Shown piece after piece: positions 1 through 10,965 of a stretch of DNA of 40,890 nt. Source of the DNA: Campylobacterales bacterium. Lineage in GTDB: Bacteria > Campylobacterota > Campylobacteria > Campylobacterales > JAOZPA01. The notes beneath the pieces were generated by a model, which worked only from the letters and a program-made list of their open reading frames with translations, searched no databases and was not told where the DNA came from. A program made the position numbers and the translations under genes. The stretch covers positions 1 through 40,890 of the forward strand of contig JAOZPA010000004.1 of assembly GCA_029932985.1 (NCBI GenBank). The letters run 5' to 3'. How positions within the stretch are numbered: the stretch's first letter is position 1; each line of letters starts with the position of its first letter.

Positions 1-276
1 AGAAGATGTTGCTTGGTAAGTGGTATAACTTAATTATTGTCATAAATTAGATTTAAAGGCATTGAGTGAGATTTTAGATAAATTTCTAAGCAATTCCTAT
101 AAAAAAGGGTCTTAATATGAATTTAAACTCACTTATTGGCTCATTGCCTTACCCCTTATTTACTAAAATTAGGAATAAGAGATTAATTATAAATCAGCGG
201 TAAGGGGATTGGAGTATAAGTTGATTTAGTAGAAAAAGTGGGTATAATATTTAAAAGATTTATAAAAGGAGAGATT

Positions 277-747
277 ATGTTTGAGACAGGTTTTTTATCC
301 AATAAAGCACCATTATTTATGGATTTGGTGAGTTTGTATTTTTTAATTTTCCCATTTTTACTTTTTGTAGGCATATTTATAGTACACAAAAAAAAATTTC
401 TACTTCATAAATGGTATCAGTTAGGGCTGTTTTTTCTCACCTTAGCCGTCATTATATTTTTTGAAATTGGTATTCGATGGATTGGTGGATTTAAAGAATT
501 TTTAGACCAAAGTTCCATCTCACACGAATTTTTCATCTCCTACCTAAGTGTTCATATCTTTATCGCCCTCATTAGTGTGGTCGGCTGGGTCATCATATTA
601 ATCAAAAGCCACCTCTCCTCTAAGAGAAATAACTTTGATTCACCATTTTTCAAAAAACACAAATTTTACGGGCGGTTATTGATTTTGGGACTCACCCTCA
701 CAGCATATAGCGGTGCGGGGATTTATGCGATGTTATTCTTATTTTGA
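277..747 (+). CDS. DUF420-like multi-pass membrane protein
   Basis: ORF 238..747; internal ATG at 277 (MFETGFLSNKAPLFMDL) follows an AGGAGA ribosome-binding site; hydrophobic multi-TM protein with conserved His residues (HKWYQLG, HEFF, HKFYGR) typical of DUF420. Confidence 0.65.
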   Translation: MFETGFLSNKAPLFMDLVSLYFLIFPFLLFVGIFIVHKKKFLLHKWYQLGLFFLTLAVIIFFEIGIRWIGGFKEFLDQSSISHEFFISYLSVHIFIALISVVGWVIILIKSHLSSKRNNFDSPFFKKHKFYGRLLILGLTLTAYSGAGIYAMLFLF

Positions 748-1301
748 TATTTCTCAAAAAACCACATAAAAGCATACATTAGCCCCGATGTTTTTGAGTA
801 TGATTCATCGAAAATAAAATCTTTTGCCTCGTTTAGGGGCAAATTAACCACCTCAATCTCCTCAATATCCACACCACCGCCATCATAAAGTTTCAAACTA
901 TCATCAACTTTTGCAAAATACATAGTCTGCTCACCCCCAGCAAATCCCACCGAAGTATAAAACGATGCAATCTTTTCAATATTTTCCACCGCCACCACAA
1001 AACCCGTCTCCTCCTCAATCTCCTCCTTGGCAATCTGCAACAATGACTTATCCTTATCCACAATCCCCGCACAAAGCTCATAGGTGAAACCATTCTGATT
1101 TGCCAGATAAACCGCTGGACGAAACTGCTTAACTAGCACAAATGAATCACACGAACTATTATATATCAAAATCGCCACACTATTATGAACTTTCACTACA
1201 TCCCAAATCTTCTCCACACCGTTTTGAGTATAAAAAACTCTTTTTGGGGTGAGATATTGCGAATCTGTAAAATCTGTAACTTTTGTTATCTCAATTGACA
1301 T
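723..1301 (-). CDS. Nudix hydrolase (ADP-ribose / nucleoside-diphosphate-sugar pyrophosphatase-like)
   Basis: Nudix box-like GIVDKDKSLLQIAKEEIEEETGF; likely start MSIEITKV at 1301 rather than 1376; convergent 25-bp overlap with the upstream CDS. Confidence 0.85.
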   Translation of the reverse strand: MSIEITKVTDFTDSQYLTPKRVFYTQNGVEKIWDVVKVHNSVAILIYNSSCDSFVLVKQFRPAVYLANQNGFTYELCAGIVDKDKSLLQIAKEEIEEETGFVVAVENIEKIASFYTSVGFAGGEQTMYFAKVDDSLKLYDGGGVDIEEIEVVNLPLNEAKDFIFDESYSKTSGLMYAFMWFFEKYQNKNNIA

Positions 1302-1483
1302 CAAAATCCTTTTATCTGAAGTTGAATATAGTGGCTTAGTATTTGGCAAAGCACCCCTATCAAAATATTTTAGCAAAATTTTTATAAAAAATCTCTTTGA
1401 TAATTTTCACAATAGGTATAAATTTATCTAATGATATGGAATTATTTGCTATAATTGGGGTTAAATTAATTTAAAGACAGATT

Positions 1484-2584
1484 TTGATACAGATAGATAG
1501 ACGAATATTTACACACTTTGATTGGCATCTACTAATTTTATTGATACCCATCATCGCAACTTCCCATTTTTTGATAATAGAAGCTAGTGATATGTTGGCA
1601 CGAAAACAGATGATATATCTTTGTGTGGGGGCTGGAGTATTTTTCTTTTTTTTCATTTTGCCCATTAGACGGCTTGATTGGCTCATTCCCACATTTTTTA
1701 TCATCTCATTAGGTTTACTGGTGAGTGTTGAGTTTTTTGGAGTTACTAAACTTGGGGCTAAAAGATGGTTGGCGATTCCCCTTACCCATTTTACCATTCA
1801 ACCCTCGGAGATAATCAAACCCGCTTTTATTTTGATGATGGCATATCTCATCAAGTACAATCCTCCACCGAAAAATGGTTATGGTGTTTCCGCTTTTATA
1901 AAACTCTCCATCTTCATATTAATCCCCTCTATTTTGATTTTAAAAGAGCCAGATTTGGGTACAGCCCTAGTGCTTTTGATGGTGGGATTTGGTACACTTT
2001 TTGTCGTGGGAGTGGAAAAAAAAATATGGTTAAGTTTGCTCATAATCGTGGGGTTGGCATCTCCTATTTTATATGCCTCACTCAAACCCTATCAAAAAAC
2101 TAGAATCAAAGATTTTTTACAGCATCCAAGTTATCAAGTTAAACAAGCCAAAATTGCGGTGGGGTCGGCAGGAATGTATGGCAAAAGCAAAGATGATGCT
2201 ACTCAAACTCACCTAAATTTTTTGCCCATCGCCACCAGTGATTTTATCTTTCCATACCATATTGAGCGGTTTGGATTTGTTGGGGCGGTGTGGCTGATGC
2301 TTCTCTATATGGGGTTGATTTTGCATCTGCTTTTTTTGACAACCAAGATTAAAAACGATTATTTCACCATCACGATTGCTACATCTTTGAGTATGATGAT
2401 TTTTATCTATATGGCGGTAAATATGCTTATGACCATCGGTTTAGCCCCAGTTGTAGGGCTTCCCCTGCCCTTTTTTAGCTATGGTGGAAGTAGCTTTATC
2501 GTATTTATGGCAGTTTTTGGAATTTTGGAAAACCTACTAGCTTTTAGATATGATATGCTTTATCAACATCTTAAATATTTGTAA
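1484..2584 (+). CDS. rodA: Rod shape-determining protein RodA (SEDS family)
   Basis: 366 aa multi-TM; SEDS signatures (KRWLAIPLTHFTIQPSEIIKPAFILMMAY, KEPDLGTALVLLMVG, LPFFSYGGSSF); TTG start. Confidence 0.9.
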   Translation: MIQIDRRIFTHFDWHLLILLIPIIATSHFLIIEASDMLARKQMIYLCVGAGVFFFFFILPIRRLDWLIPTFFIISLGLLVSVEFFGVTKLGAKRWLAIPLTHFTIQPSEIIKPAFILMMAYLIKYNPPPKNGYGVSAFIKLSIFILIPSILILKEPDLGTALVLLMVGFGTLFVVGVEKKIWLSLLIIVGLASPILYASLKPYQKTRIKDFLQHPSYQVKQAKIAVGSAGMYGKSKDDATQTHLNFLPIATSDFIFPYHIERFGFVGAVWLMLLYMGLILHLLFLTTKIKNDYFTITIATSLSMMIFIYMAVNMLMTIGLAPVVGLPLPFFSYGGSSFIVFMAVFGILENLLAFRYDMLYQHLKYL

Positions 2585-2629
2585 AATCATACTTTAGTCC
2601 CCAAACGGCTATCATAAAAAAGGAGAAAT

Positions 2630-3391
2630 ATGCTCATAAATTTTAAAAAATTTAGTTCTATAAAAATTGGGAATGAAGTAGAGGTTGAAGTGATTGATAA
2701 GATAAAAAAAAGTGAAAAATTTATCATAGGCAAGGCAAATAATCTTCTAATTTCCAATAATCCTCCGCCATTGGCGATTTTATCAAAAAAATTTAATTAC
2801 ATAAAGATAGAGGATTCAAAACTTCATATCGGGGCGATGACCCCAAACGGAAAAGTGGTATCTTTTGCCAAAAAACATAATTTAGCTAACTTAGAGTTTT
2901 TATCTCATTTACCAGGGTCAATTGGTGGGGCAATTAAGATGAATGCAGGGCTAAAGGAGTATGAGATTTTTAATAATCTTTGGGGGATTAAGACAGAAGA
3001 TGGGATTATAAAAAAAGAGGATATAGATTTTGGTTACCGATATAGTAAAATTGATGGCATAATTTTTGAGGGAATTTTTGAGATGAAAGAGGGTTTTAGC
3101 TATGAAAGATTGGAGTTACTAAAATCTATGAGAAAAAATCAACCTAAACTGCCAAGTGCTGGAAGTTGCTTTAAAAATCCAAAAGGAGATTTTGCAGGTC
3201 GATTAATCGAGGCAGTTGGCTATAAGGGTAAAAAAATTGGCGGTGTGGGCTTTAGTGAAGTTCACGCAAACTTTTTAGTAAATCACGGTGAGGGGACTTT
3301 TGATGATGCTGTAAAAATAATAGATGAGGTAAAGGCAAAAGTTTATGAAAAATTTGAGATAGAGTTGGAAGAGGAGATAATTATAATTTGA
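2630..3391 (+). CDS. murB: UDP-N-acetylenolpyruvoylglucosamine reductase
   Basis: LEFLSHLPGSIGGAIKMNAG, GFRYS-like GYRYSKIDG, LPSAGSCFKNPKGDFAGRLIEAVGYKG. Confidence 0.93.
   Translation: MLINFKKFSSIKIGNEVEVEVIDKIKKSEKFIIGKANNLLISNNPPPLAILSKKFNYIKIEDSKLHIGAMTPNGKVVSFAKKHNLANLEFLSHLPGSIGGAIKMNAGLKEYEIFNNLWGIKTEDGIIKKEDIDFGYRYSKIDGIIFEGIFEMKEGFSYERLELLKSMRKNQPKLPSAGSCFKNPKGDFAGRLIEAVGYKGKKIGGVGFSEVHANFLVNHGEGTFDDAVKIIDEVKAKVYEKFEIELEEEIIII
3287..3295 (+). repeat. GGTGAGGGG motif (copy 1 of 12 exact copies; see findings for the rest)
   Basis: Exact copies at 3287, 13996, 19803, 20295, 23769, 24177 (+) and 16793, 17292, 20040, 20734, 26158, 33236 (-). Confidence 0.9.
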
Positions 3392-3400
3392 GGAAAAGAG

Positions 3401-3742
3401 ATGCACGAATATAGTATAGTTGGGGCATTGATAGAGAGTTGTGAGGAGAATGCTAGAGAAAATGGTTCTGCGAAAATTACGAAAGTGGTGGTGAAGATTG
3501 GGGTGATGAGTGGGGTTGAGCCTGAATTATTGGAGAGGGCTTTTGAAACTTTTAAGGAGAATTCGATTTGTGATGGGGCGGAATTTATTATGAATATTCA
3601 ACCCGTTGTGATAGTTTGTAATTTATGCCAAAAAAAATCTACTTTGACGAAAAATGAGTATTTTTGCCCCCATTGCCAAAGTGTAGAAATAGAGGTGGTT
3701 GATGGCGAAGAGATATATTTAATGCAATTAGAACTTCAATAA
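3401..3742 (+). CDS. hypA: Hydrogenase nickel incorporation protein HypA
   Basis: MHEYSIV start, VVKIGVMSGVEPELLERAFE, zinc-finger CNLC...CPHC. Confidence 0.93.
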   Translation: MHEYSIVGALIESCEENARENGSAKITKVVVKIGVMSGVEPELLERAFETFKENSICDGAEFIMNIQPVVIVCNLCQKKSTLTKNEYFCPHCQSVEIEVVDGEEIYLMQLELQ

Positions 3743-3758
3743 TATATCCCCCTCCCCT

Positions 3759-3803
3759 CTCTCATTGCCTTTCCTCTCATTGCCTTTCCTCTCATTGCCT
3801 TTC
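3759..3803. repeat. Three perfect 15-bp tandem repeats (CTCTCATTGCCTTTC)x3
   Basis: Direct reading: CTCTCATTGCCTTTC at 3759-3773, 3774-3788, 3789-3803, just after the hypA stop. Confidence 0.95.
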
Positions 3804-4002
3804 TTCCCCCAAATAATCGGGTGCTTTTGCCAAATAATAACCCATTTTAGCATTTTGAATTCTAAAATTTTTTTTAAAAAAAAGTTACAATATGATTCAG
3901 TAAAATTTTCTTAATTTTTTTATTAATTAATTTAATAAAGTTTTTTTATTTTTTATGGTACACTACATCCATATTAATATATCTTCTTGAAAAGGAGTAG
4001 AA

Positions 4003-4425
4003 ATGCTTGATTTAAGTTTTGGCTTGATTATTACTACTGCGGTAGTTTTTTTATTTTTGCTAAAATATTTAAGTGATAAGCTTTATGGACCTTTGTTGTA
4101 TTTTATGGACAACAGAAAGAAAAGTATTGCTGATGACTTGGCTAATGCTAATGCTAATAGTGCTGACATTGATGTTTTTAAAACCCAAGCGGCGGCTATT
4201 ATTAGTGAGGCAAAAAAAGAGGCTTCTGTGATTCGGGAGACTGCGATAAACCAAGCTAAGAGTATTGCGGGTGAAAAAACGCAAAAACAACGAGACGGGT
4301 TTGAGAGAGAGTATGAGAGTTTTATGATTAAGCTTGAAGAGAGTAAAGCTGAAATTAAAAACTCTTTAATGGCTAATTTACCTCTATATAAAGAGGGTAT
4401 CAAAATTAAATTAAGTCAACTGTAA
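4003..4425 (+). CDS. F0F1 ATP synthase subunit b' (AtpF')
   Basis: Single N-terminal TM followed by a long charged helix, YGPLLYFMDNRKKSIADDLANA; first gene of the atp cluster. Confidence 0.88.
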   Translation: MLDLSFGLIITTAVVFLFLLKYLSDKLYGPLLYFMDNRKKSIADDLANANANSADIDVFKTQAAAIISEAKKEASVIRETAINQAKSIAGEKTQKQRDGFEREYESFMIKLEESKAEIKNSLMANLPLYKEGIKIKLSQL

Positions 4426-4434
4426 AGGGTCAAT

Positions 4435-4950
4435 TTGAAGATTAAATATCTATTATTTTTAATTCTACCAGCTTTTGCTTTTGCTTCTAGTGGAGGAGCG
4501 GAGGTTGAGACAGATTTTGTTGAACGAACGATAAACTTTTTGATTTTCTTTGGTATTTTATACTATTTAGTAGCAGACCATGTTAAAAATTTCTTCAATG
4601 GAAGAATTGATGGCATAGCAAATGAGCTTGATAATATTCAAATGAAATTATTAAAATCAAGAGCGAAAAAAACTGAAGCTATAAAATCTGTAGAAGATGC
4701 TAAAAAATTAGCTACTGAAATTGTAGCAACTGCAAAAGATGAAGCTATACTTCTTGCAAAAAAAGTTGAAAGTGATTCAGTAGTAGAGATTGAAAATATC
4801 GGGAAAGCTCATCAAGATAGAATTGAGATTGAAGAGCGGAAAATGGTTAGAGAGGTTGTTGGTGAAATAATTAATGATGCTTTTGATGATAAATCGGTTT
4901 CACTAGACAAAGATGATTTTGTGAACTTAGTGCTTAAGAAGGCTGCTTAA
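4435..4950 (+). CDS. atpF: F0F1 ATP synthase subunit b
   Basis: N-terminal signal/TM then stalk helix, TTG start; overlaps the atpH start (ATGA type overlap at 4950). Confidence 0.88.
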   Translation: MKIKYLLFLILPAFAFASSGGAEVETDFVERTINFLIFFGILYYLVADHVKNFFNGRIDGIANELDNIQMKLLKSRAKKTEAIKSVEDAKKLATEIVATAKDEAILLAKKVESDSVVEIENIGKAHQDRIEIEERKMVREVVGEIINDAFDDKSVSLDKDDFVNLVLKKAA

Positions 4951-5474
4951 TGAGTGGTATCGCTAAAAAATATGTAAAAGCTTTAATTAGTGCTTGTGAC
5001 AAAACAACACTTAATGGAGTTAACGGAAATTTAGAAAAAATTGCAACTGCATTTAATGATGGTAAATTTAAAGATATTATCCTTTCACCTGATGTGAAAA
5101 AAGATAATAAAATTGAGTTGATTTTGTCATTTGATAAATGCAATGAGCAAACGGTGAATTTGATTAAAATTTTAAGCAAAAATGAAAAACTACAATCTAT
5201 TCCATCTATCACAAAAGAGCTTAAATACCAAATCGCACATTTAGATAGTAATTTTGAAGGTGTAGTGATTAGTAATTTTGAGGTCGGTAAAGAAAAAATC
5301 ATAGAACTTGAAAAAAGCTTAGGCAAAAAATTTGGGGCAACTGTAACTCTACGAAATAGAATAACAGATTATCCTGGAATAAAAGTTGAATTGGCTGATT
5401 TAGGTGTAGAGGTTAGTTTTTCCATGAGTAGATTAAAAGCTCAAATAGCAGAGCATATATTAAAAGCTATATAG
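4950..5474 (+). CDS. atpH: F0F1 ATP synthase subunit delta
   Basis: Position between b and alpha; MSGIAKKYVKALIS and C-terminal GVEVSFSMSRLKAQIAEHILKAI. Confidence 0.9.
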   Translation: MSGIAKKYVKALISACDKTTLNGVNGNLEKIATAFNDGKFKDIILSPDVKKDNKIELILSFDKCNEQTVNLIKILSKNEKLQSIPSITKELKYQIAHLDSNFEGVVISNFEVGKEKIIELEKSLGKKFGATVTLRNRITDYPGIKVELADLGVEVSFSMSRLKAQIAEHILKAI

Positions 5475-5539
5475 AGAAGAGAAAAGTTGATTAAACTAAA
5501 CAACTTTCAAATTTTTATAAATTACAAGGAGTATATCAA

Positions 5540-7048
5540 GTGAGCACAAAGTTAAGAGCTGATGAGATTAGTTCAATAATAAAAGAGAGAATTGATAACT
5601 TTGAATTGAATGTCGATGTAGAAGAGACAGGAAAAGTTATTGGTTATGCTGATGGTATTGCCATTGTTTATGGATTAAATAATGTTATGGCTGGAGAGAT
5701 GGTTGAGTTTGAAACTGGCGATAAGGGAATGGCTATCAACCTTGAGGAATCAAGTGTAGGTATCGCAGTTCTTGGAAAAGGTACAGGCATTGTAGAGGGA
5801 AGTTCAGTAAAAAGACTTTCGCAACTTCTAAAAGTTCCAACTGGTGAATCTTTAGTTGGTAGAGTTGTAAATGCACTTGGTGAGCCAATTGATGGAAAAG
5901 GTGCTGTCGAAAATACAACTTACAAATTTGTAGAGGAGAAAGCTCCAGGGATTATGGCTAGAAAGTCAGTTCACGAGCCACTTCAAACTGGTATTAAAGC
6001 TATTGATGCACTTGTACCAATTGGTAGAGGTCAAAGAGAGCTTATCATTGGTGATAGACAAACTGGTAAAACGACTGTTGCAATCGATACAATTATCAAC
6101 CAAAAAACTGAAGGTGTAATTTGTATCTATGTAGCGATTGGTCAAAAACAATCAACAGTTGCTCAAGTTGTAAAAAAACTTGAAGAACACGGAGCTATGG
6201 ATTATACGATTATCGTAAATGCAGCAGCCAGTGATTCAGCAACACTTCAATTCCTTGCACCTTATACTGGTGTAACTATGGGTGAATATTTTAGAGATAA
6301 TGGCAAACACGCACTTATCGTTTATGATGATTTATCAAAACACGCCGTAGCTTATAGAGAGATGGCTTTGATTTTGAGACGACCTCCAGGGCGAGAAGCA
6401 TATCCAGGTGATGTTTTCTATCTTCACTCAAGATTACTTGAGAGAGCTGCTAAAGTAAATGATGAATTAGGGGCTGGTTCTCTAACCGCACTTCCTATCA
6501 TCGAAACTCAAGCAGGAGATGTATCAGCTTATATCCCTACAAATGTTATCTCAATCACAGATGGTCAAATTTTCCTAGAAACTGATTTGTTTAACTCTGG
6601 AATCCGACCAGCAATTAATGTTGGTTTGTCTGTTTCAAGAGTTGGTGGGTCTGCTCAAATTAAAGCTACTAAACAAGTTGCTGGAACTTTGAGACTAGAT
6701 TTGGCACAATATAGAGAGCTTCAAGCATTTGCTCAATTTGCTAGTGATTTGGATAAAGAGAGTCGAGCGCAATTAGAAAGAGGTCAGAGAATGGTCGAAG
6801 TTCTAAAACAAGGACCTTATGCACCTCTTACAATTGATAAACAAGTTGTTATAATTTATGCTGGAGCGAATGGTTTTCTTGATGATATTCCTGCTAGTGA
6901 TGTTGTACGATTTGAAGCTGAACTAATTCCATTTATCCAAACAAAATACCCTGAACTTTTCACAGACATCAAAGATAAAAAGAAAATTGATGATGCAATA
7001 AAAGAGAAGTTAGATAAAGTGTTAACTGATTTTAAATCAAATTTTTAA
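5540..7048 (+). CDS. atpA: F0F1 ATP synthase subunit alpha
   Basis: [19 protein letters not shown] Walker [34 protein letters not shown] start. Confidence 0.98.
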   Translation: MSTKLRADEISSIIKERIDNFELNVDVEETGKVIGYADGIAIVYGLNNVMAGEMVEFETGDKGMAINLEESSVGIAVLGKGTGIVEGSSVKRLSQLLKVPTGESLVGRVVNALGEPIDGKGAVENTTYKFVEEKAPGIMARKSVHEPLQTGIKAIDALVPIGRGQRELIIGDRQTGKTTVAIDTIINQKTEGVICIYVAIGQKQSTVAQVVKKLEEHGAMDYTIIVNAAASDSATLQFLAPYTGVTMGEYFRDNGKHALIVYDDLSKHAVAYREMALILRRPPGREAYPGDVFYLHSRLLERAAKVNDELGAGSLTALPIIETQAGDVSAYIPTNVISITDGQIFLETDLFNSGIRPAINVGLSVSRVGGSAQIKATKQVAGTLRLDLAQYRELQAFAQFASDLDKESRAQLERGQRMVEVLKQGPYAPLTIDKQVVIIYAGANGFLDDIPASDVVRFEAELIPFIQTKYPELFTDIKDKKKIDDAIKEKLDKVLTDFKSNF

Positions 7049-7062
7049 TAGAGGATTAGTTT

Positions 7063-7950
7063 ATGGCAAGTCTTAAAGATATTAAAAGACAAATTAAGAG
7101 TGTAAAAAACACTCAAAAAACAACAAAAGCTATGAAACTTGTTTCTACTGCGAAACTTAAAAAAGCGGAAGAAGCGGCAAAAAGGTCTCGTCAATATGCC
7201 ATAAAAATAAATGAAATTTTATCTGAAATTGCATATAAAATCAACCAATACAAAGTTGGTGGAGTGGAAAGTAGATATTTTAATAAGATAGAAAATCCAA
7301 AAACCATCGACCTACTTTTTGTCACTGCTGACAAAGGGCTTTGTGGCGGTTTTAATTCTCAGACTATTAAAAAAGTTTCCTCTTTAATGAAAGAGTTTCG
7401 AGCAAAAGATGTAAAGGTGCGACTAATAGCTGTTGGTAGAAAAGGTTTAGATTTTTTCAGATACCAAGATGAAGAGATACTAAAAAGCTATGTTGGAGTG
7501 AGTGCTTCACCAACTCCACAAAAAGCAAAAGAGGTTATCGACCCAGTTATTGAAGATTTTAACAACGGTGTAACTGACGGAGTGATTTTAATCCATAATG
7601 GATATTTAAATATGATTACTCAAGAGTTAAAAACGGTTAATCTTATGCCTGTTGAGCAGATTCCTGAACCTAAAGTTATATCTGAATCTATGATGGAGGT
7701 TGAACCTGCTGATGAGGAAGAGGCAATTTTGGAATCACTTGTGAAAAAATATTTTGAATATAATATCTATTATTCACTAATTGATTCACTAGCTGGTGAG
7801 CATAGTTCAAGAATGCAAGCGATGGATGCGGCTACTAATAATGCAACGGAAAAAGTAAATAAGCTTACAATTGCTTACAATAAAGCAAGACAAGAAGCGA
7901 TTACAACAGAACTTATTGAGATTATTAGTGGTATGGAAGCTTTAAAATAG
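7063..7950 (+). CDS. atpG: F0F1 ATP synthase subunit gamma
   Basis: MASLKDIKRQIKSVKNTQKTTKAMKLVSTAKL; C-terminal ITTELIEIISGMEALK. Confidence 0.98.
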   Translation: MASLKDIKRQIKSVKNTQKTTKAMKLVSTAKLKKAEEAAKRSRQYAIKINEILSEIAYKINQYKVGGVESRYFNKIENPKTIDLLFVTADKGLCGGFNSQTIKKVSSLMKEFRAKDVKVRLIAVGRKGLDFFRYQDEEILKSYVGVSASPTPQKAKEVIDPVIEDFNNGVTDGVILIHNGYLNMITQELKTVNLMPVEQIPEPKVISESMMEVEPADEEEAILESLVKKYFEYNIYYSLIDSLAGEHSSRMQAMDAATNNATEKVNKLTIAYNKARQEAITTELIEIISGMEALK

Positions 7951-7959
7951 CGATGATAG

Positions 7960-7977
7960 GTTCGGCTTATGCCGAAC
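7960..7977. repeat. Hairpin GTTCGGC-TTAT-GCCGAAC between atpG and atpD
   Basis: Perfect 7-bp inverted repeat with 4-nt loop, 10 bp after the atpG stop. Confidence 0.9.
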
Positions 7978-8009
7978 ATTTTAATATTAATGAACCAAAA
8001 AACTTTAAG

Positions 8010-8025
8010 CGGTTGTAAAAAACCG
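8010..8025. repeat. Hairpin CGGTT-gtaaaa-AACCG between atpG and atpD
   Basis: 5-bp inverted repeat in the same 118-bp intercistronic gap. Confidence 0.55.
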
Positions 8026-8056
8026 ACAATATCAGTTTTTTGAATATAATAATTAG

Positions 8057-9466
<1,410 letters not shown>

Positions 9467-9484
9467 GTTCGGCAACTGCTGAAC
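9467..9484. repeat. Hairpin GTTCGGC-AACT-GCTGAAC immediately after atpD stop
   Basis: 7-bp stem with one G-U pair; same family as 7960-7977. Confidence 0.85.
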
Positions 9485-9508
9485 AGTTTAAATGCTAATT
9501 ATTTGTAG

Positions 9509-9527
9509 GGTGCGATTTTTTCGCACC
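9509..9527. repeat. Hairpin GGTGCGA-TTTTT-TCGCACC between atpD and atpC
   Basis: Perfect 7-bp inverted repeat; further copies at 9569-9587 and 13966-13983. Confidence 0.92.
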
Positions 9528-9568
9528 AAATTAATAGATAATAACAATTGATAAATTGAGCCAAAATT

Positions 9569-9587
9569 GGTGCGATTAATTCGCACC
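9569..9587. repeat. Hairpin GGTGCGA-TTAAT-TCGCACC between atpD and atpC (opposite orientation by flanks)
   Basis: Perfect 7-bp inverted repeat; flanks (aaatt / ctatcg) are the reverse complement of those at 9509-9527. Confidence 0.92.
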
Positions 9588-9608
9588 CTATCGATTTTAA
9601 GGATAAAA

Positions 9609-9989
9609 ATGGATTTAACAAAATTAGAAATAGTTACACCACGAGGTATAATTTTTGATAAAGATGTAAAAACTGTAACTCTACCAGGAGCAGAGGGTGA
9701 ATTTGGTGTTTTAGCACAACATGCAGCCCTAGTTTCTATGCTTTCTCATGGAGTTATTGATATTGAACATAACGATGGAAAACGAGAAATGGTTGCTATC
9801 GATTGGGGCTATGTCAAGGTTGATGAAAATAAAATATCAATATTAGCAAATGGAGCAAAATCTATCTCACCAGATGGTGACATTAGTAAAACTCTAGCAG
9901 ATGTAGATAAATTATTTTTAGATATCACAGATGACAATGCAACTCTAGCTGCTACAAGAGCAAGAATAGAAAAAATAACGAGAGGTTAA
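9609..9989 (+). CDS. atpC: F0F1 ATP synthase subunit epsilon
   Basis: MDLTKLEIVTPRGIIFDKDVKTVTLPGAEGEFGVLAQHAALVS; start at 9609 because the 9567 start lies inside the hairpin. Confidence 0.95.
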   Translation: MDLTKLEIVTPRGIIFDKDVKTVTLPGAEGEFGVLAQHAALVSMLSHGVIDIEHNDGKREMVAIDWGYVKVDENKISILANGAKSISPDGDISKTLADVDKLFLDITDDNATLAATRARIEKITRG

Positions 9990-9995
9990 AAAGTA

Positions 9996-10559
9996 ATGGA
10001 AGGAATTGACCTTTTAGTTGCTTATCTATCCAGAAGTAGTGCCATAACTTATATAATTTTGTTGTGGCTTTCTGGTTATTTAATAGCAACGATTTGGGTA
10101 TATATTTATAGATATTTTACCTTGAGAGACTGGCTTAGAGATGAAAGAAAATTTTTAAACTCTTTGTTTGTCGATAAAAACACCTATGCCCACGACTTAG
10201 CCCTTAGCAAATGTTTAGGCAAAGATTCAGAAAAAACTACTATGGAAATCTGCTTATCAAGAGCTGAAGTAAAAGCCACCTATGGTTTTTCATTTCTTTC
10301 AGTTGTTGCATCAACTTCCCCATTTATTGGTCTTTTTGGAACAGTAGTTGGAATTTTAGACACATTTTCAAAACTCGGTGGTGGAGGAGGCGGAGGTCTT
10401 GCCATAATTGCCCCTGCAATCAGTGAAGCATTAATCGCAACCGCTGTTGGAATTTTTGTAGCTATCCCATCATTTAGTGCGCATGTATCACTAAAACGAA
10501 AAGCTTATGAACTTCTTTCTGTACTTGACCAGCAGTATAAACTTCTAAAAAAAGAGTAG
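9996..10559 (+). CDS. tolQ: TolQ/ExbB (MotA/TolQ/ExbB proton channel family)
   Basis: VVASTSPFIGLFGTVVGILDTF...IAPAISEALIATAVGIFVAIPSFSAH. Confidence 0.9.
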   Translation: MEGIDLLVAYLSRSSAITYIILLWLSGYLIATIWVYIYRYFTLRDWLRDERKFLNSLFVDKNTYAHDLALSKCLGKDSEKTTMEICLSRAEVKATYGFSFLSVVASTSPFIGLFGTVVGILDTFSKLGGGGGGGLAIIAPAISEALIATAVGIFVAIPSFSAHVSLKRKAYELLSVLDQQYKLLKKE

Positions 10560-10561
10560 AT

Positions 10562-10960
10562 ATGAGATTTGACTGGGGAGAAAATCCCGATTTAAACATC
10601 ACACCATTAGTTGATATTATGCTAGTGCTTTTAGCAATTTTAATGGTTTCTACTCCTGCAGTTGTCTATGAAGAGTTAATCAAACTTCCTAGCGGTTCTA
10701 AATCCAGTGTTGTACAAAAAGCTCCAGATTTAGAGATTCGAGTAACTTCAAAACTCAAAATCTATATAGGTAAAAGTAAAAAAAGTATTGAATATGACAG
10801 CTTTCCAGACACCTTTCCGAGGAAATACAGTCAAGAAAAAAATAAAGATATTACAGTTTATATAAAAGCTGATAAAGATTTAAAATATGAGCATGTAATG
10901 AGAATATTAGGTATTGTGAAAGATGCGGGATTTAGAAAAATCTCACTAGAAACTGATTAA
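10562..10960 (+). CDS. tolR: TolR/ExbD biopolymer transport protein
   Basis: PDLNITPLVDIMLVLLAILMVSTPAV; 132 aa. Confidence 0.92.
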   Translation: MRFDWGENPDLNITPLVDIMLVLLAILMVSTPAVVYEELIKLPSGSKSSVVQKAPDLEIRVTSKLKIYIGKSKKSIEYDSFPDTFPRKYSQEKNKDITVYIKADKDLKYEHVMRILGIVKDAGFRKISLETD

Positions 10961-10965
10961 AATAT

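Noticed and set aside
1-237. tRNA or RNA gene at the left edge
   Set aside because: No cloverleaf-like arms found by eye; probably the end of an upstream gene plus intergenic sequence
1765-2103. 112-aa plus-strand ORF inside rodA
   Set aside because: Alternative frame of a strongly supported rodA coding region, no domain signature
3759-3803. CRISPR array
   Set aside because: 15-bp units are directly adjacent with no spacers and no cas genes in the window
7989-8050. Internal sigma70 promoter (TATAAT at 8045-8050) ahead of atpD
   Set aside because: TATAAT-like words are frequent in AT-rich sequence and no convincing -35 element was found; not annotated without TSS data
9567-9608. Upstream start for atpC (MVRLIRTLSILRIK)
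   Set aside because: This segment is the 9569-9587 hairpin; the conserved epsilon N-terminus starts at 9609
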